From positions 682,001 to 746,000 of the forward strand of contig NZ_OZ245846.1 of the NCBI RefSeq assembly GCF_965228935.1: a stretch of 64,000 nt of DNA, read 5' to 3'. The translations under genes and the position numbers were made by a program. Of the stretch, positions 52,052 through 61,022 are shown in pieces; position 1 is the first letter of the stretch; every line of letters begins with the position of its first letter. Source of the stretch: Ulvibacterium sp965228935 (GTDB lineage: Bacteria > Bacteroidota > Bacteroidia > Flavobacteriales > Flavobacteriaceae). Under the pieces are notes generated by a model. It did not search any database. It was given only the letters and a program-made list of their open reading frames with translations, and was not told where the DNA came from.

Positions 52052-55000
52052 TTAAAAACTAACATCAATTCCCAGAATATAGGATACGGCCTTGGGATAT
52101 GTTCCATAGTCGATACCGGATATTACATTGTCCTGCCCCTCCGAATTGACCTCCGGGTCAAAGCCCCTATAATCTGTAATCGTCCATAGGTTTTGGCCGG
52201 TTAGATAGATTCTTGCATTGCTCAGAACGGATCCTAATTTTGATGATGACTTTATTGGAATATTATATCCTAATGTGACATTTCTCAACCTCAAAAAAGA
52301 ACCATCTTCAACCAAGAAAGTACTTGCCGTGTTGGGATGTCTTGCGGCCATTCTAACATTAGTATTACTCGGGTTTTCAGTAGTCCATCGATTCCGGACA
52401 GTGGTCAACATATTGAAGTTCGGTTGTCCATCCTCCAAGCTTCTCCGATTCAAATTGAGGATTTCGTTTCCGGAAACACCTTGGAAAAAAATGGATAGAT
52501 CAAAACCTTTCCACTCAAAGTTATTGGTGAATCCATATACTATGTCAGGCAAACCATCACCTATAATGGTACGGTCATCGGCTTCGTTAAAGACTCCATC
52601 CCCGTTTACATCCTTGAATTTCCAATCACCCGGGTTTGCGTTGGGGGCTATGCCCGATGCATCGATTTCTGCCTGGTCTTGCCAAACACCATCCCATACC
52701 AGTCCATAAAAAGAAGCTACCGATTCTCCCTTGGTAATGATGTTGCTACTACCTATTCCGTCAGCGCTCAAAATTATATTGTCGTTAATTCCAATATCCA
52801 AAACTTCGTTTCGATTCCAAGCGAGATTGGCGTTGGCCTGCCAGTTAAATTCTCCTTCTATTATCCTTGCATTCAAATTAAACTCCAAGCCTTCATTCCT
52901 AAGGCTTCCAATATTACTTAAGGCACTGCTTGCACCGGATGTGGCCGGAAGTTCAATAGCCACTAATAAATCTTCGGTCTTCTTGTTATAGTAATCCGTA
53001 GAAAGCTGAACCCTACTGTTAAAAAGACCTATGTCCATACCCACGTTAAATTGCCCCGTTTTTTCCCATCTTAAATCCGGGTTGGCCACGTTTTGAGGAA
53101 AAACTCCGATAGGCGTGTTTGCCCCATTATCAAATACTGTACGTAGTGTTCCCAGGCGCGCTAATGATTGATAAAGTCCAATTTCCTGGTTACCGGTAAT
53201 ACCATAGCTTGCCCTAAACTTCAAATTATTGAAGGTCTCGCTTTCGCCGAAGAAACTTTCTTCCGAAACCCTCCAAGCAAAGGCCGCGGATGGGAAGAAG
53301 CCATATTTGTTGTTTTCACCAAAGCGGGACGATCCATCCAACCTTCCGCTCAATGTTAGTAGATATTTGTTTTTATGGTTATAGTTGACACGTGCCAGGT
53401 ATGAATTTAAACCCCATTTTTCTCTTTGGGTAATGGTGGGCTGGGGTGAGGCCCCAACTGAAAGATTGTCCGGTCCGTTTACATTGGTGACAAAATCGTT
53501 GGTCTGTGCGGTGGAAGTCTCTATTTCCTGGGACTGGAACGTTATACCGGCAAGAAAATCAAATACATTATCCGGGTTGATCTCAAACTTATAGTTAAGG
53601 GTATTTTCGTTCAACAAGTTGGTGGAACGGGTAAAGGATGATACGGCAGATCCATTTTCATTGACGGCCAAAGTCGCGTATTCAAAATTGTTCGGAAAAA
53701 ACAGTCGGCGCTGGCTACTTACAATATCTCCACCAACACTTACTCTTAATTTTAGATTATTGGCCAATTCATAGTCCAATGCAAAATTGGCCAGAACCCG
53801 GTCGGTTTCGATTTCATTGATGGTTTCCCTAGCAAGTTGGACTGGATTGACCATTTGGGAAAGCCCCGATCCTGGACCAACATTGATCGAATAGTTGCCA
53901 TCTTCATCAAAAACGGGTAGGGCAGGGGTAAATCGCAGAGCGTTGGTGAGCACCCCTTCTCCACCTGCATCTATTGTAGGATTATTTTGGCTTCTACTTA
54001 AGGATAGGCTGTTGGTTAGGGTAATCCTGTCAGAGAGCTTATTATCCATATTGATTCGAAGGCTATATCTTTTGAATCCTGAATTGATAATTGTACCTTC
54101 TTGGTCGAAATAGCTTCCACTGATAAAATACTTTGTGTTTTCACTTCCCCCTGAAACGGAGAGTTGATGGTTGGTTATCACAGCGGTTCTAAAAATTTCA
54201 TCCTGCCAATTGGTCGCGCCATATTCATCAAGCGGTTGTGGAAACCTTCCATCGGGTACGCCATAACGGACCGGTATTCCCAAATTTACCAACTGCTCAT
54301 TTTTAAATGCCAGATGTTCGGACCCGACCAATAAATCCAACGTTCTGGATACTTCTTGCAAACCAGTATAGGTGTTATAGCTGAATTTGGGCTTTCCTGA
54401 TTCTCCCTTTTTTGTAGTGATGATCACTACACCGTTGGAACCCCTAGACCCGTAAATTGCGGTGGCAGAGGCATCTTTTAGTACTTCAATGGATTCAATA
54501 TCACCTGGATTAAGCGTCGCCAAAGCATTTTGCCCCTCGCCAACGTTAAATGATCCATCATCTGGTTGAAATAGATTGTTGTTGCTATAAACGGGAATCC
54601 CATCTATAACATACAATGGTTCATTGCCTCCACTGATAGAATTTCCGCCCCTAATCCTTATACTTATTCCAGCCCCAGGAGCACCGGATGTCTGGGTAAC
54701 GGTTACTCCGGCGGCCCTTCCTTGTATTGATTGATCAATAGATGCCACAGGGACATCGGCAATGTCTTTTTGGGAAACTGAAGAAACGGCTCCTGTAAGA
54801 TCACTTTTTTTGACGGTACCATACCCTACAACTACCACTTCGTCCAAACTGGATGTATCTGCCAGTAACGCAACGTTAATGGTACTTTGGCCATTTACCT
54901 GGACTTCTTTAGTGGCGAAGCCTATATAGGAAAAGACCAGAATGGGATTTTCACCGCGGAGTTCCAAGGAAAAGTTCCCATCAAAATCGGTTTGCGTACC

Positions 55001-55498
55001 ATTTGTGGTGCCCTTTTCAACAATACTGGCACCAGGTAGCGGATTTCCTTCACTATCAGTTACTGTTCCTGAAATTTCGGTTTGTACATCAAAAATGGTT
55101 GCTTCCTCTTTTTCTTCTGGCGTTTCTTTACCCGGATCCCTGAAAGTAAGAAGGATTTGCTTGCCCTCTATGGCATAATCCGTATCTGTACGATCAAATA
55201 AAATAGCCAATACCTTATGGATGCGCTCTCGCCTTACCTTTAAGGATACTTTACGATCTATATCGACAAACTTGGTAATGTATACGAATCGAAAATCCGT
55301 GGTGCTTTCAATTTCGTCTATGATCGAAGCAACGGACATATTTTCAACATCTAACGAGATTTTGGTTTTCTGGGAATAGCTGTCATTAGCCTGCAATCCA
55401 AACAGTGCAGTGAACAATAACAGGGCGGTCAATTTCATTTTCAGGTCAAATTTTGGTAGTGGAATCCACCACGACCTCGTGTTCCATCGTTTTTTCAT
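52052..55498 (-). CDS. SusC/RagA-family TonB-dependent outer-membrane transporter with STN domain
   Basis: A 1148-residue protein. Order: a long N-terminus with a signal around residues 21-43, an STN (secretin/TonB N-terminal) domain about 45-115 that normally signals to FecR, a carboxypeptidase-like domain about 140-215 (ISGTVTDSEGNPLPGASIVE), a TonB box and plug beginning DEVVVVGYGTVKKSDLTG, then the beta-barrel ending ILGIDVSF. It imports the locus substrate using TonB energy. The STN domain fits control by the FecR/ECF pair just upstream. Confidence 0.96.
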   Translation of the reverse strand: MKKRWNTRSWWIPLPKFDLKMKLTALLLFTALFGLQANDSYSQKTKISLDVENMSVASIIDEIESTTDFRFVYITKFVDIDRKVSLKVRRERIHKVLAILFDRTDTDYAIEGKQILLTFRDPGKETPEEKEEATIFDVQTEISGTVTDSEGNPLPGASIVEKGTTNGTQTDFDGNFSLELRGENPILVFSYIGFATKEVQVNGQSTINVALLADTSSLDEVVVVGYGTVKKSDLTGAVSSVSQKDIADVPVASIDQSIQGRAAGVTVTQTSGAPGAGISIRIRGGNSISGGNEPLYVIDGIPVYSNNNLFQPDDGSFNVGEGQNALATLNPGDIESIEVLKDASATAIYGSRGSNGVVIITTKKGESGKPKFSYNTYTGLQEVSRTLDLLVGSEHLAFKNEQLVNLGIPVRYGVPDGRFPQPLDEYGATNWQDEIFRTAVITNHQLSVSGGSENTKYFISGSYFDQEGTIINSGFKRYSLRINMDNKLSDRITLTNSLSLSRSQNNPTIDAGGEGVLTNALRFTPALPVFDEDGNYSINVGPGSGLSQMVNPVQLARETINEIETDRVLANFALDYELANNLKLRVSVGGDIVSSQRRLFFPNNFEYATLAVNENGSAVSSFTRSTNLLNENTLNYKFEINPDNVFDFLAGITFQSQEIETSTAQTNDFVTNVNGPDNLSVGASPQPTITQREKWGLNSYLARVNYNHKNKYLLTLSGRLDGSSRFGENNKYGFFPSAAFAWRVSEESFFGESETFNNLKFRASYGITGNQEIGLYQSLARLGTLRTVFDNGANTPIGVFPQNVANPDLRWEKTGQFNVGMDIGLFNSRVQLSTDYYNKKTEDLLVAIELPATSGASSALSNIGSLRNEGLEFNLNARIIEGEFNWQANANLAWNRNEVLDIGINDNIILSADGIGSSNIITKGESVASFYGLVWDGVWQDQAEIDASGIAPNANPGDWKFKDVNGDGVFNEADDRTIIGDGLPDIVYGFTNNFEWKGFDLSIFFQGVSGNEILNLNRRSLEDGQPNFNMLTTVRNRWTTENPSNTNVRMAARHPNTASTFLVEDGSFLRLRNVTLGYNIPIKSSSKLGSVLSNARIYLTGQNLWTITDYRGFDPEVNSEGQDNVISGIDYGTYPKAVSYILGIDVSF

Positions 55499-55550
55499 AT
55501 TTTTAAGTGCTTAAAAAGTGGTTACTTTAGTTTAATTAATCGCTTTCTAC

Positions 55551-55578
55551 ACCGGGAAGTGTTGGCGCATTTCCCGGT
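55551..55578. promoter_or_regulatory. Hairpin between fecR and susC
   Basis: ACCGGGAA (55551-55558) and TTCCCGGT (55571-55578) pair perfectly and can extend two more base pairs inward, with an eight-base loop. On the transcribed (minus) strand no U-run follows, so it is not a plain terminator; it could stabilise the susC message end after processing, or be an attenuator that lowers susC relative to fecR. It also lies close to any susC promoter. Confidence 0.5.
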
Positions 55579-55615
55579 TTTGCTTAATAACTCATTTTGG
55601 CCATAGGCAAATCGT

Positions 55616-56767
55616 TTAGTTAATAATGATTATATTATCCTTTATCTGATATTCTATCCCGTACAAGGTGTTGAGATAGCCCAGAACTTTCTCAATGGGT
55701 TGATCCTTGAAACTTGCATTGAACACTTCTTTCCCTAGAGCTGCGTTTTGGTTAACAATAGTTATATTGTAATGCCGTTCAAGCTTTTTCAGAATATTGT
55801 CCAAAGGCATTTTTCTAAAGACCAATTCCCCATCCCTCCAGGCTGTGTACACATTGGTATTTACCCTTTCTACGGTGATTCCTGCCGATATCTTATCCAT
55901 GGAACCCTTATCCCCGGGAACCAATTTAGTGGGGGTATTGGAATCAATCATCCCAGAATACATGGCGACCGACCCTTCTACCAGTATTACATCCGAAGCA
56001 CTATCCTCAGGATATGCGGCTATACCAAATTCTGTACCCAGCACCTCAACGTTAAGGGTCGAGGCATTTACGGTAAAGGGATGTTTTAAATCCTCGGCTA
56101 CATCAAAATAGGCTTCACCGGTTAAAAATACCTGCCTATCACAATTCTCTAAAAATGTTACGGGATACCTTAATGACGACCCTGAATTGAGACTTATCTG
56201 GGTACCGTCCGACAGTTGTAAATCGAATCTTTTACCATAAGGTACCTTCAATGTGTTGTACGTTAAATCCGTATTTTCGCCATTCTTTGAATACACGATT
56301 GTACTCCCGTTCTGTTTCCCTATCAAGTTTCCTTTAGGATCACGGACTTCTTTGGCACCAGAGGGATCTATGATTTCGATAGTGCCATTTTCAAGTTCCA
56401 GGGTAATAGATTGTTCTTCAGGAACAAGAAGTTCATTTTTCTTTCTTTGGAACATATCCATTTTATAGAAGTATCCCAATCCAAGAAATAAAATAGCAAT
56501 AGCGGCATATTTTAAGAATGATCTTGTAGGACGCCGATGAAAGATATTTTTATCCCTTCGAATTTCTTTCAGAAGTTCCTTTTTGGTCTTCTCTATGTCG
56601 TATTTTTTCATAGCGTAATCAATAAAAAAATGAACTTTTACAAATTCATTGAACAATAAATGATTTTGGGGATTGTCCAACCATTCCAGTAAAAGAGTCA
56701 TCTCCTTTGGATTGGCCTGCCTGGTGATATATTTTACAATGAGTTCTTGAAATTCCTTCTTAGGCAT
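55616..56767 (-). CDS. FecR-family anti-sigma regulator
   Basis: A 383-residue inner-membrane protein. Residues 1-80 form the cytoplasmic sigma-binding helical part, 84-101 the single membrane helix, about 180-275 the FecR domain (VPYGKRFDLQLSDGTQISLNSGS and GEAYFDVA), and about 315-383 the DUF4974 domain that contacts the STN domain of SusC. It transmits 'substrate bound' from the outer membrane to the ECF sigma factor. It lies 117 bases upstream of susC on the same strand and is divergent from the sigma gene. Confidence 0.94.
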   Translation of the reverse strand: MPKKEFQELIVKYITRQANPKEMTLLLEWLDNPQNHLLFNEFVKVHFFIDYAMKKYDIEKTKKELLKEIRRDKNIFHRRPTRSFLKYAAIAILFLGLGYFYKMDMFQRKKNELLVPEEQSITLELENGTIEIIDPSGAKEVRDPKGNLIGKQNGSTIVYSKNGENTDLTYNTLKVPYGKRFDLQLSDGTQISLNSGSSLRYPVTFLENCDRQVFLTGEAYFDVAEDLKHPFTVNASTLNVEVLGTEFGIAAYPEDSASDVILVEGSVAMYSGMIDSNTPTKLVPGDKGSMDKISAGITVERVNTNVYTAWRDGELVFRKMPLDNILKKLERHYNITIVNQNAALGKEVFNASFKDQPIEKVLGYLNTLYGIEYQIKDNIIIIN

Positions 56768-56816
56768 TTTAGTGACGATTTCTATTAAAAAGACGAGGCC
56801 AATTTGTGATTCCCTC

Positions 56817-56824
56817 TATTTTTG
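56817..56824 (+). promoter_or_regulatory. -7 promoter element for the ECF sigma gene
   Basis: TATTTTTG fits TAnnTTTG exactly, 58 bases before the ATG at 56883. A TTTG lies only ten bases upstream, too near to be the -33 element. The fecR start is 50 bases to the left, so any regulator here would affect both divergent genes. Confidence 0.4.
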
Positions 56825-56882
56825 ATAATATTTTTTTAATATTGACATAATATCGTGTTCATTTTTCATTATTTAGCAAAGA

Positions 56883-57476
56883 ATGAAGGAAGCATTCTCA
56901 AATACTATTTTCCTAATCAAGCGCCTTAGAAATGGCGATGAGGCTGCCTATACCTACCTGGTGGATACCCACCATCATAGGCTTTGTACCTTCGCTAACA
57001 GTTTGGTCAATGACAGTTATCAAGCACAGGATATTGTACAGAATGTATTTATGGCACTCTGGAAGAAGCGAAAAAGCCTTCCTGAAGATTTCAATATCCA
57101 TAGTTTTCTTTCCCGTTCCGTGTACAACGAATTCATTGACCAATACAGAAAGAATCAATCTCTTTTGGCCTTGGAAAAAAAGTATATAGAAGCTCTAAAT
57201 TTGGTAGTAGAGGATAAGGACGTGGAGACCATTGAGCAATTAGTGGACATAGTGAAAGAAGAAATTGTGACCTTACCACCCAAATGCAAGGAAGTATTTG
57301 TTTTGAGTAGGCAAGAAGGCCTCACCAATATTGAAATTTCCGAATACCTAAAAATTTCCATAAAAACAGTTGAGGGTCACATAACCAGGGCTTTTTCAAT
57401 CCTGCGCAAAAAACTTGGCGATAAAACCGATATGCTTTTGTTTCTTCTCTTTGGGCCAAATAGAAAACTGACTTGA
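56883..57476 (+). CDS. ECF-type RNA polymerase sigma factor
   Basis: A 197-residue sigma-70 family protein of the extracytoplasmic type. Region 2 is at about 20-90 (QDIVQNVFMALWKKRK) and region 4 at about 135-182 (LPPKCKEVFVLSRQEGLTNIEISEYL). A short hydrophobic end (MLLFLLFGP) follows. In Bacteroidota, ECF/FecR pairs control the neighbouring SusCD genes, so this should activate the locus on the minus strand. Unusually, it is transcribed away from fecR rather than being its upstream partner in one operon. Confidence 0.93.
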   Translation: MKEAFSNTIFLIKRLRNGDEAAYTYLVDTHHHRLCTFANSLVNDSYQAQDIVQNVFMALWKKRKSLPEDFNIHSFLSRSVYNEFIDQYRKNQSLLALEKKYIEALNLVVEDKDVETIEQLVDIVKEEIVTLPPKCKEVFVLSRQEGLTNIEISEYLKISIKTVEGHITRAFSILRKKLGDKTDMLLFLLFGPNRKLT

Positions 57477-57581
57477 TTCGGCCACTATTTGGTATAAAGG
57501 CATAGGTTATTATAACATCTGAAAGGCACAATTCACTTTCTGCCGGCAATCTTAATACTTGGTTCCATAAAAAGAACGTTT

Positions 57582-57657
57582 CTAGGGAACTTAAAATTCT
57601 TCTGCTTCTGTCTTATTGACTTACCGTTTGATTAAACCATTTTCTGAAGTTCCCTAG
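57582..57657. repeat. Widely spaced perfect 11-bp inverted repeat
   Basis: CTAGGGAACTT (57582-57592) and AAGTTCCCTAG (57647-57657) are exact reverse complements separated by 54 bases in the 270-base gap between the sigma gene and the AraC gene. The unit resembles a tiny MITE or the ends of a decayed element, but no target duplication is visible. Otherwise it could be two half-sites for a looping regulator. The rest of the gap shows no gene. Confidence 0.45.
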
Positions 57658-57746
57658 TAGGAGTTTTTAGATTATGTATTTAATTAGCTGTAAGTTTACT
57701 AATATGAATAGGACTTAATCAAAAACCGGTTTCAACTGTTTCACTC

Positions 57747-58661
57747 TTGGAAAAAATTCACCGTCACACCATAACCGACCTCTATCAAACACTAAACATG
57801 CCAGTGGACGATGAAATCAACTTCACTATTCTTAGCATTCCTGATATTCACTCGGAAATCCCCTTCAAATCACCCGTTCTAAGGGCAGAGTATTTTTCAT
57901 TTATCCTGACCAAGGAAGGTTCAGGTGTATATAACCTTGACGACAACACATTCCCATTTGGGAATAGATCAATCTATTTCACCAACCCGGGGCATATCAA
58001 GTCATACGAATTGTTCTCCTCGAAAGAAGCCCAGATCATTATGTTGACGGAAAAATTCCTCCAGGAAAATGTACATCCACAGATCTATAACGAGTTTCCT
58101 TTTCTTCTGGCCGAGATCGTGCCCCCCAATGAACAGACCGAAACAGAGTTCAAGGAATTGGAAATGCTTTTAGACCAGGTCGGTTTTGAGTTCAAAAATG
58201 ATTCCAAATACAAGAACAAGATCATTGGCAATATGATACTGGTATTGCTGATGAAGATCAAAGAGCGGTTTTGGGCCAATTACAATCCCCTTGTTGAAGG
58301 TGAACACAACTCTAGAATCGTCAAGTCGTTCAAGAAAATACTGGAATCCGAATTCAAAAAAATACTGGGTGACAAACAGGGACAGGTAAAACTGCAGGCC
58401 CAATACTTTGCCGAACAGCTCAACCTTCATCCCAACTACCTTAATTCCGTCCTAAAGAGCAAAACGGGCAGGACGCTCAGTGATTGGATATCCCAACGCA
58501 CCCTTTCCATATCCAAGTCTCTTTTGGTGGATTCTTCCCTATCACTCAAAGAGATATCCTATTTGTTGGGCTATAGTGAGCCCACACACTTCAGTAGATT
58601 CTTCAAAAAGAACACAAAACTATCCCCGAAAGCCTTCAGGACAGCCAATAGGAGCCTGTAA
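57747..58661 (+). CDS. AraC-family transcriptional regulator (cupin sensor type)
   Basis: A 304-residue soluble regulator. Residues about 20-115 look like the cupin-type ligand pocket (strands with FSFILTKEGSGVYNL and IYFTNPGHI), and 205-304 hold the two HTH motifs (AEQLNLHPNYLNSVLKSKTG and ISYLLGYSEPTHFSRFFKK). The start is taken as TTG 57747; an ATG at 57798 is the alternative and would remove 17 residues. It is directly upstream of the aldo/keto reductase gene (102 bases) on the same strand and likely controls it. Confidence 0.85.
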   Translation: MEKIHRHTITDLYQTLNMPVDDEINFTILSIPDIHSEIPFKSPVLRAEYFSFILTKEGSGVYNLDDNTFPFGNRSIYFTNPGHIKSYELFSSKEAQIIMLTEKFLQENVHPQIYNEFPFLLAEIVPPNEQTETEFKELEMLLDQVGFEFKNDSKYKNKIIGNMILVLLMKIKERFWANYNPLVEGEHNSRIVKSFKKILESEFKKILGDKQGQVKLQAQYFAEQLNLHPNYLNSVLKSKTGRTLSDWISQRTLSISKSLLVDSSLSLKEISYLLGYSEPTHFSRFFKKNTKLSPKAFRTANRSL

Positions 58662-58763
58662 TCTTTGAAATTGGTCAGTTTTCGTTTGGACTGGGTTCGT
58701 GAACAGTCCTTGTTCCTTAACACCTTTGTATCAAATAATTACGAACAATAAAAACGGAAAAAA

Positions 58764-59678
58764 ATGACTGATTTAAGTAGTACATCAAGAAACAAAATTA
58801 ATATGCCGCTTGTTGGATTCGGCACGTATCAACTATCAACCGAAGAGGCGGAATTCAGTGTGGTAGAAGCTTTAAGGGCCGGGTACAGGCATATAGACTC
58901 GGCCGAAGGCTACAACAATGAAAAAGGAACCGGCAATGCCATTAAAAAGTCTGGTATTGCAAGGAAAGAGATTTTTTTGACAACCAAGCTTTTCCCTGGA
59001 AACACACAATGGGGCGTTCAAGAAAAAACGTACGATTCCACCATTGCCACCCTGAAAAACCAGTTAAAGGAACTCCAGGTTGCCTATGTTGACCTTTATC
59101 TCATCCACGCCCCGCTTGCGTCATTGCGATTAGAACAATGGAGAGCCTTGATTGAATTGAAAAAACAGGGGCTTACCAGGCATATTGGGGTCTCCAACTA
59201 TAATGAAGAGGTCATCAATGAGATTTTGGAAGCAGGTCTGGAAAAACCGGAAATCAATCAAATTGAATTCCATCCCCTTTGTACGCAGCCCGAATTGACC
59301 CAGTATCTAAATGAACATTCCATTGCCTCCACAGCGTACAGTTCGCTGGCTCCACTTTCCACCTGGAGAACGGCCGAAGGACAGGGAGGTGAGGTATTGG
59401 CTGAAAAAAAACAGGATGCACAATCCATCATAAAGGATGTTGCAAATGAATTGAACATCTCTGAGGCCAAACTCCTACTAAGGTGGGGATTGCAAAACGG
59501 ATACAGCATACTTACTAGAAGTACGAAACCGGAGCATATCAAAGAAAACATAGACCTTTTTGATTTTGCCATCCCAAACGGTCAAATGCAGAAATTGAAC
59601 GATTTGAACCAAAACCAGGCCTTTGCTTGGGCAGCCAATGGCCTAAATCCTATGGAAGCAGTTCCTGCTTTGAAATAG
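58764..59678 (+). CDS. Aldo/keto reductase
   Basis: A 304-residue cytosolic NADPH-dependent reductase of the TIM-barrel AKR family. The catalytic tetrad is visible: Asp and Tyr in HIDSAEGYNNEKGTG (about 45-58), Lys in FLTTKLFPG near 76, and His in YLIHAPLAS near 113. The cofactor-binding end has the ILTRSTKPEHIKEN segment. It reduces aldehydes, ketones or sugars; the natural substrate is unknown. It probably starts an operon with the small protein and the SDR gene that follow. Confidence 0.92.
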   Translation: MTDLSSTSRNKINMPLVGFGTYQLSTEEAEFSVVEALRAGYRHIDSAEGYNNEKGTGNAIKKSGIARKEIFLTTKLFPGNTQWGVQEKTYDSTIATLKNQLKELQVAYVDLYLIHAPLASLRLEQWRALIELKKQGLTRHIGVSNYNEEVINEILEAGLEKPEINQIEFHPLCTQPELTQYLNEHSIASTAYSSLAPLSTWRTAEGQGGEVLAEKKQDAQSIIKDVANELNISEAKLLLRWGLQNGYSILTRSTKPEHIKENIDLFDFAIPNGQMQKLNDLNQNQAFAWAANGLNPMEAVPALK

Positions 59679-59734
59679 ATGGGATACCCGAACAAAAGTT
59701 GAACCAAAAATTACTAACACTAAAGAATCATAAG

Positions 59735-59968
59735 ATGATAACAACAGGAATAACATTTGCTCCAAACACAAAAGAAATAGATAGCTCTTCAAATTCAATG
59801 GTTGCCAAATATCTCAAGAACAATCCTTTGGGCATAGGTTTCCTGTTGAACGACAAAAGAAAAAATAAAATAAAAAGCGAAGGCAATCATTTTGGAAACG
59901 TGCCTTTTACGAACGAAACAATATACAGAGATGGCATCCCATCGGACTTCGTTTCAAGATGGGATTAA
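59735..59968 (+). CDS. Small protein of unknown function between AKR and SDR
   Basis: A 77-residue hydrophilic protein from the ATG at 59735, 56 bases after the AKR stop and 24 before the SDR start. I recognise no domain, signal peptide or membrane segment. The spacing and coding-like composition (MITTGITFAPNTKEID...) suggest a real gene, but conservation is unknown. The open frame runs on upstream into the AKR gene in another frame, which explains a longer apparent reading frame. Confidence 0.4.
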   Translation: MITTGITFAPNTKEIDSSSNSMVAKYLKNNPLGIGFLLNDKRKNKIKSEGNHFGNVPFTNETIYRDGIPSDFVSRWD

Positions 59969-59992
59969 CAAAAACAATAAAACAGTAACAAG

Positions 59993-60964
59993 ATGAAAAA
60001 CATGAAGAAAATAAGCCGCAGGGAAATTTTAAAAAAAGGGACCTTGGGTGCAACGGGCGTTGCAGCAGCAACATTACTTGGGAGCAACACCCTGACAGCA
60101 CAGGAAGAAAATGGGAAAGCGTTAAGCTCCCAAGTAACAGTAAAGACTGCCTTTATCACGGGGGGCGCGAGGGGAATAGGTCTCGCTGCCGCCGAAGAAC
60201 TTGCCAAGTCGGGAATCAACATTGTCCTTTTTGACATTGCCACAGAGGACATTCCCCATGTAGGCTATAAACTGTCCTCAGAAAGTGATTTGGCGTACGC
60301 AAAGAAAAAAATAGAATCCCTGAACGTGAAATGTTTGGCCATCAAGGGTGATGTTAGAAACATTGATGACCTAAAGGGCGCGATGCAAAAAACGGTCGAC
60401 ACATTCGGAAGTTTGGACATACTTGTAGCGAACGCTGGGGTAACCCAGGTAGGAGATATTGAAGAATTCGGCCCACAAGAGATAGATGTCGTCTACGATA
60501 TAAATGTCGCTGGCATAATCAAGAGCACTCAGGCTGCCGCCCACTTCATGAAAAAGCAAAAATCCGGAAGAATGGTATTCTTATCTTCGGCACTGGGCCG
60601 AATGGGAAATAAACTTTTCCCTATCTATGCTTCTACCAAATGGGCGATTATCGGTTTTGCCAAAAGTGCTGCCCTTACCTATGGCAAGGACAATATTATG
60701 TGCAATGTGGTTGCCCCAGGATTGGTTCGCACCGAGTTGGCCGATAATCCCTATGTATTGGGGAAAATGATGCCCAACAATCCAAATGCAACCTTTGACA
60801 GTGTTTCCGAAACTTTGAAGACAGGTAATCCCATACCCGTTGGCCATCTGGAGCCCGAAGACGTTGCCAAGGCAATTGCCATTTTCGCTTCGGACGCTAC
60901 AAACAAGGTTACTGGGGAGGTGTTTGATGTAAGTTACGGGTCATTGGCGAGAAGTATAGCATAG
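59993..60964 (+). CDS. Short-chain dehydrogenase with Tat signal
   Basis: A 323-residue classical SDR. The N-terminus carries a twin-arginine signal (ISRREILKKG, about residues 7-16) and a hydrophobic stretch ending TLTAQ, so the enzyme is likely exported folded with its cofactor, which is unusual for an SDR. The Rossmann motif is GGARGIG (about 57-63), NAGVTQ follows near 145, and the active site is SSALGRMGNKLFPIYASTK, with Ser near 198 and YxxxK. The substrate is unknown. A strong terminator follows 20 bases after the stop. Confidence 0.88.
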   Translation: MKNMKKISRREILKKGTLGATGVAAATLLGSNTLTAQEENGKALSSQVTVKTAFITGGARGIGLAAAEELAKSGINIVLFDIATEDIPHVGYKLSSESDLAYAKKKIESLNVKCLAIKGDVRNIDDLKGAMQKTVDTFGSLDILVANAGVTQVGDIEEFGPQEIDVVYDINVAGIIKSTQAAAHFMKKQKSGRMVFLSSALGRMGNKLFPIYASTKWAIIGFAKSAALTYGKDNIMCNVVAPGLVRTELADNPYVLGKMMPNNPNATFDSVSETLKTGNPIPVGHLEPEDVAKAIAIFASDATNKVTGEVFDVSYGSLARSIA

Positions 60965-60983
60965 CCAATCAAGAACGTAGAAC

Positions 60984-61022
60984 AAAAGCGATTCGTTTAC
61001 CTAAAGTACGAATCGCTTTTTT
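60984..61022 (+). terminator. Strong intrinsic terminator after the SDR gene
   Basis: AAAAGCGATTCGT (60984-60996) pairs perfectly with ACGAATCGCTTTT (61008-61020), with an 11-base loop and a six-T run. It ends the AKR/SDR transcript. Confidence 0.93.
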
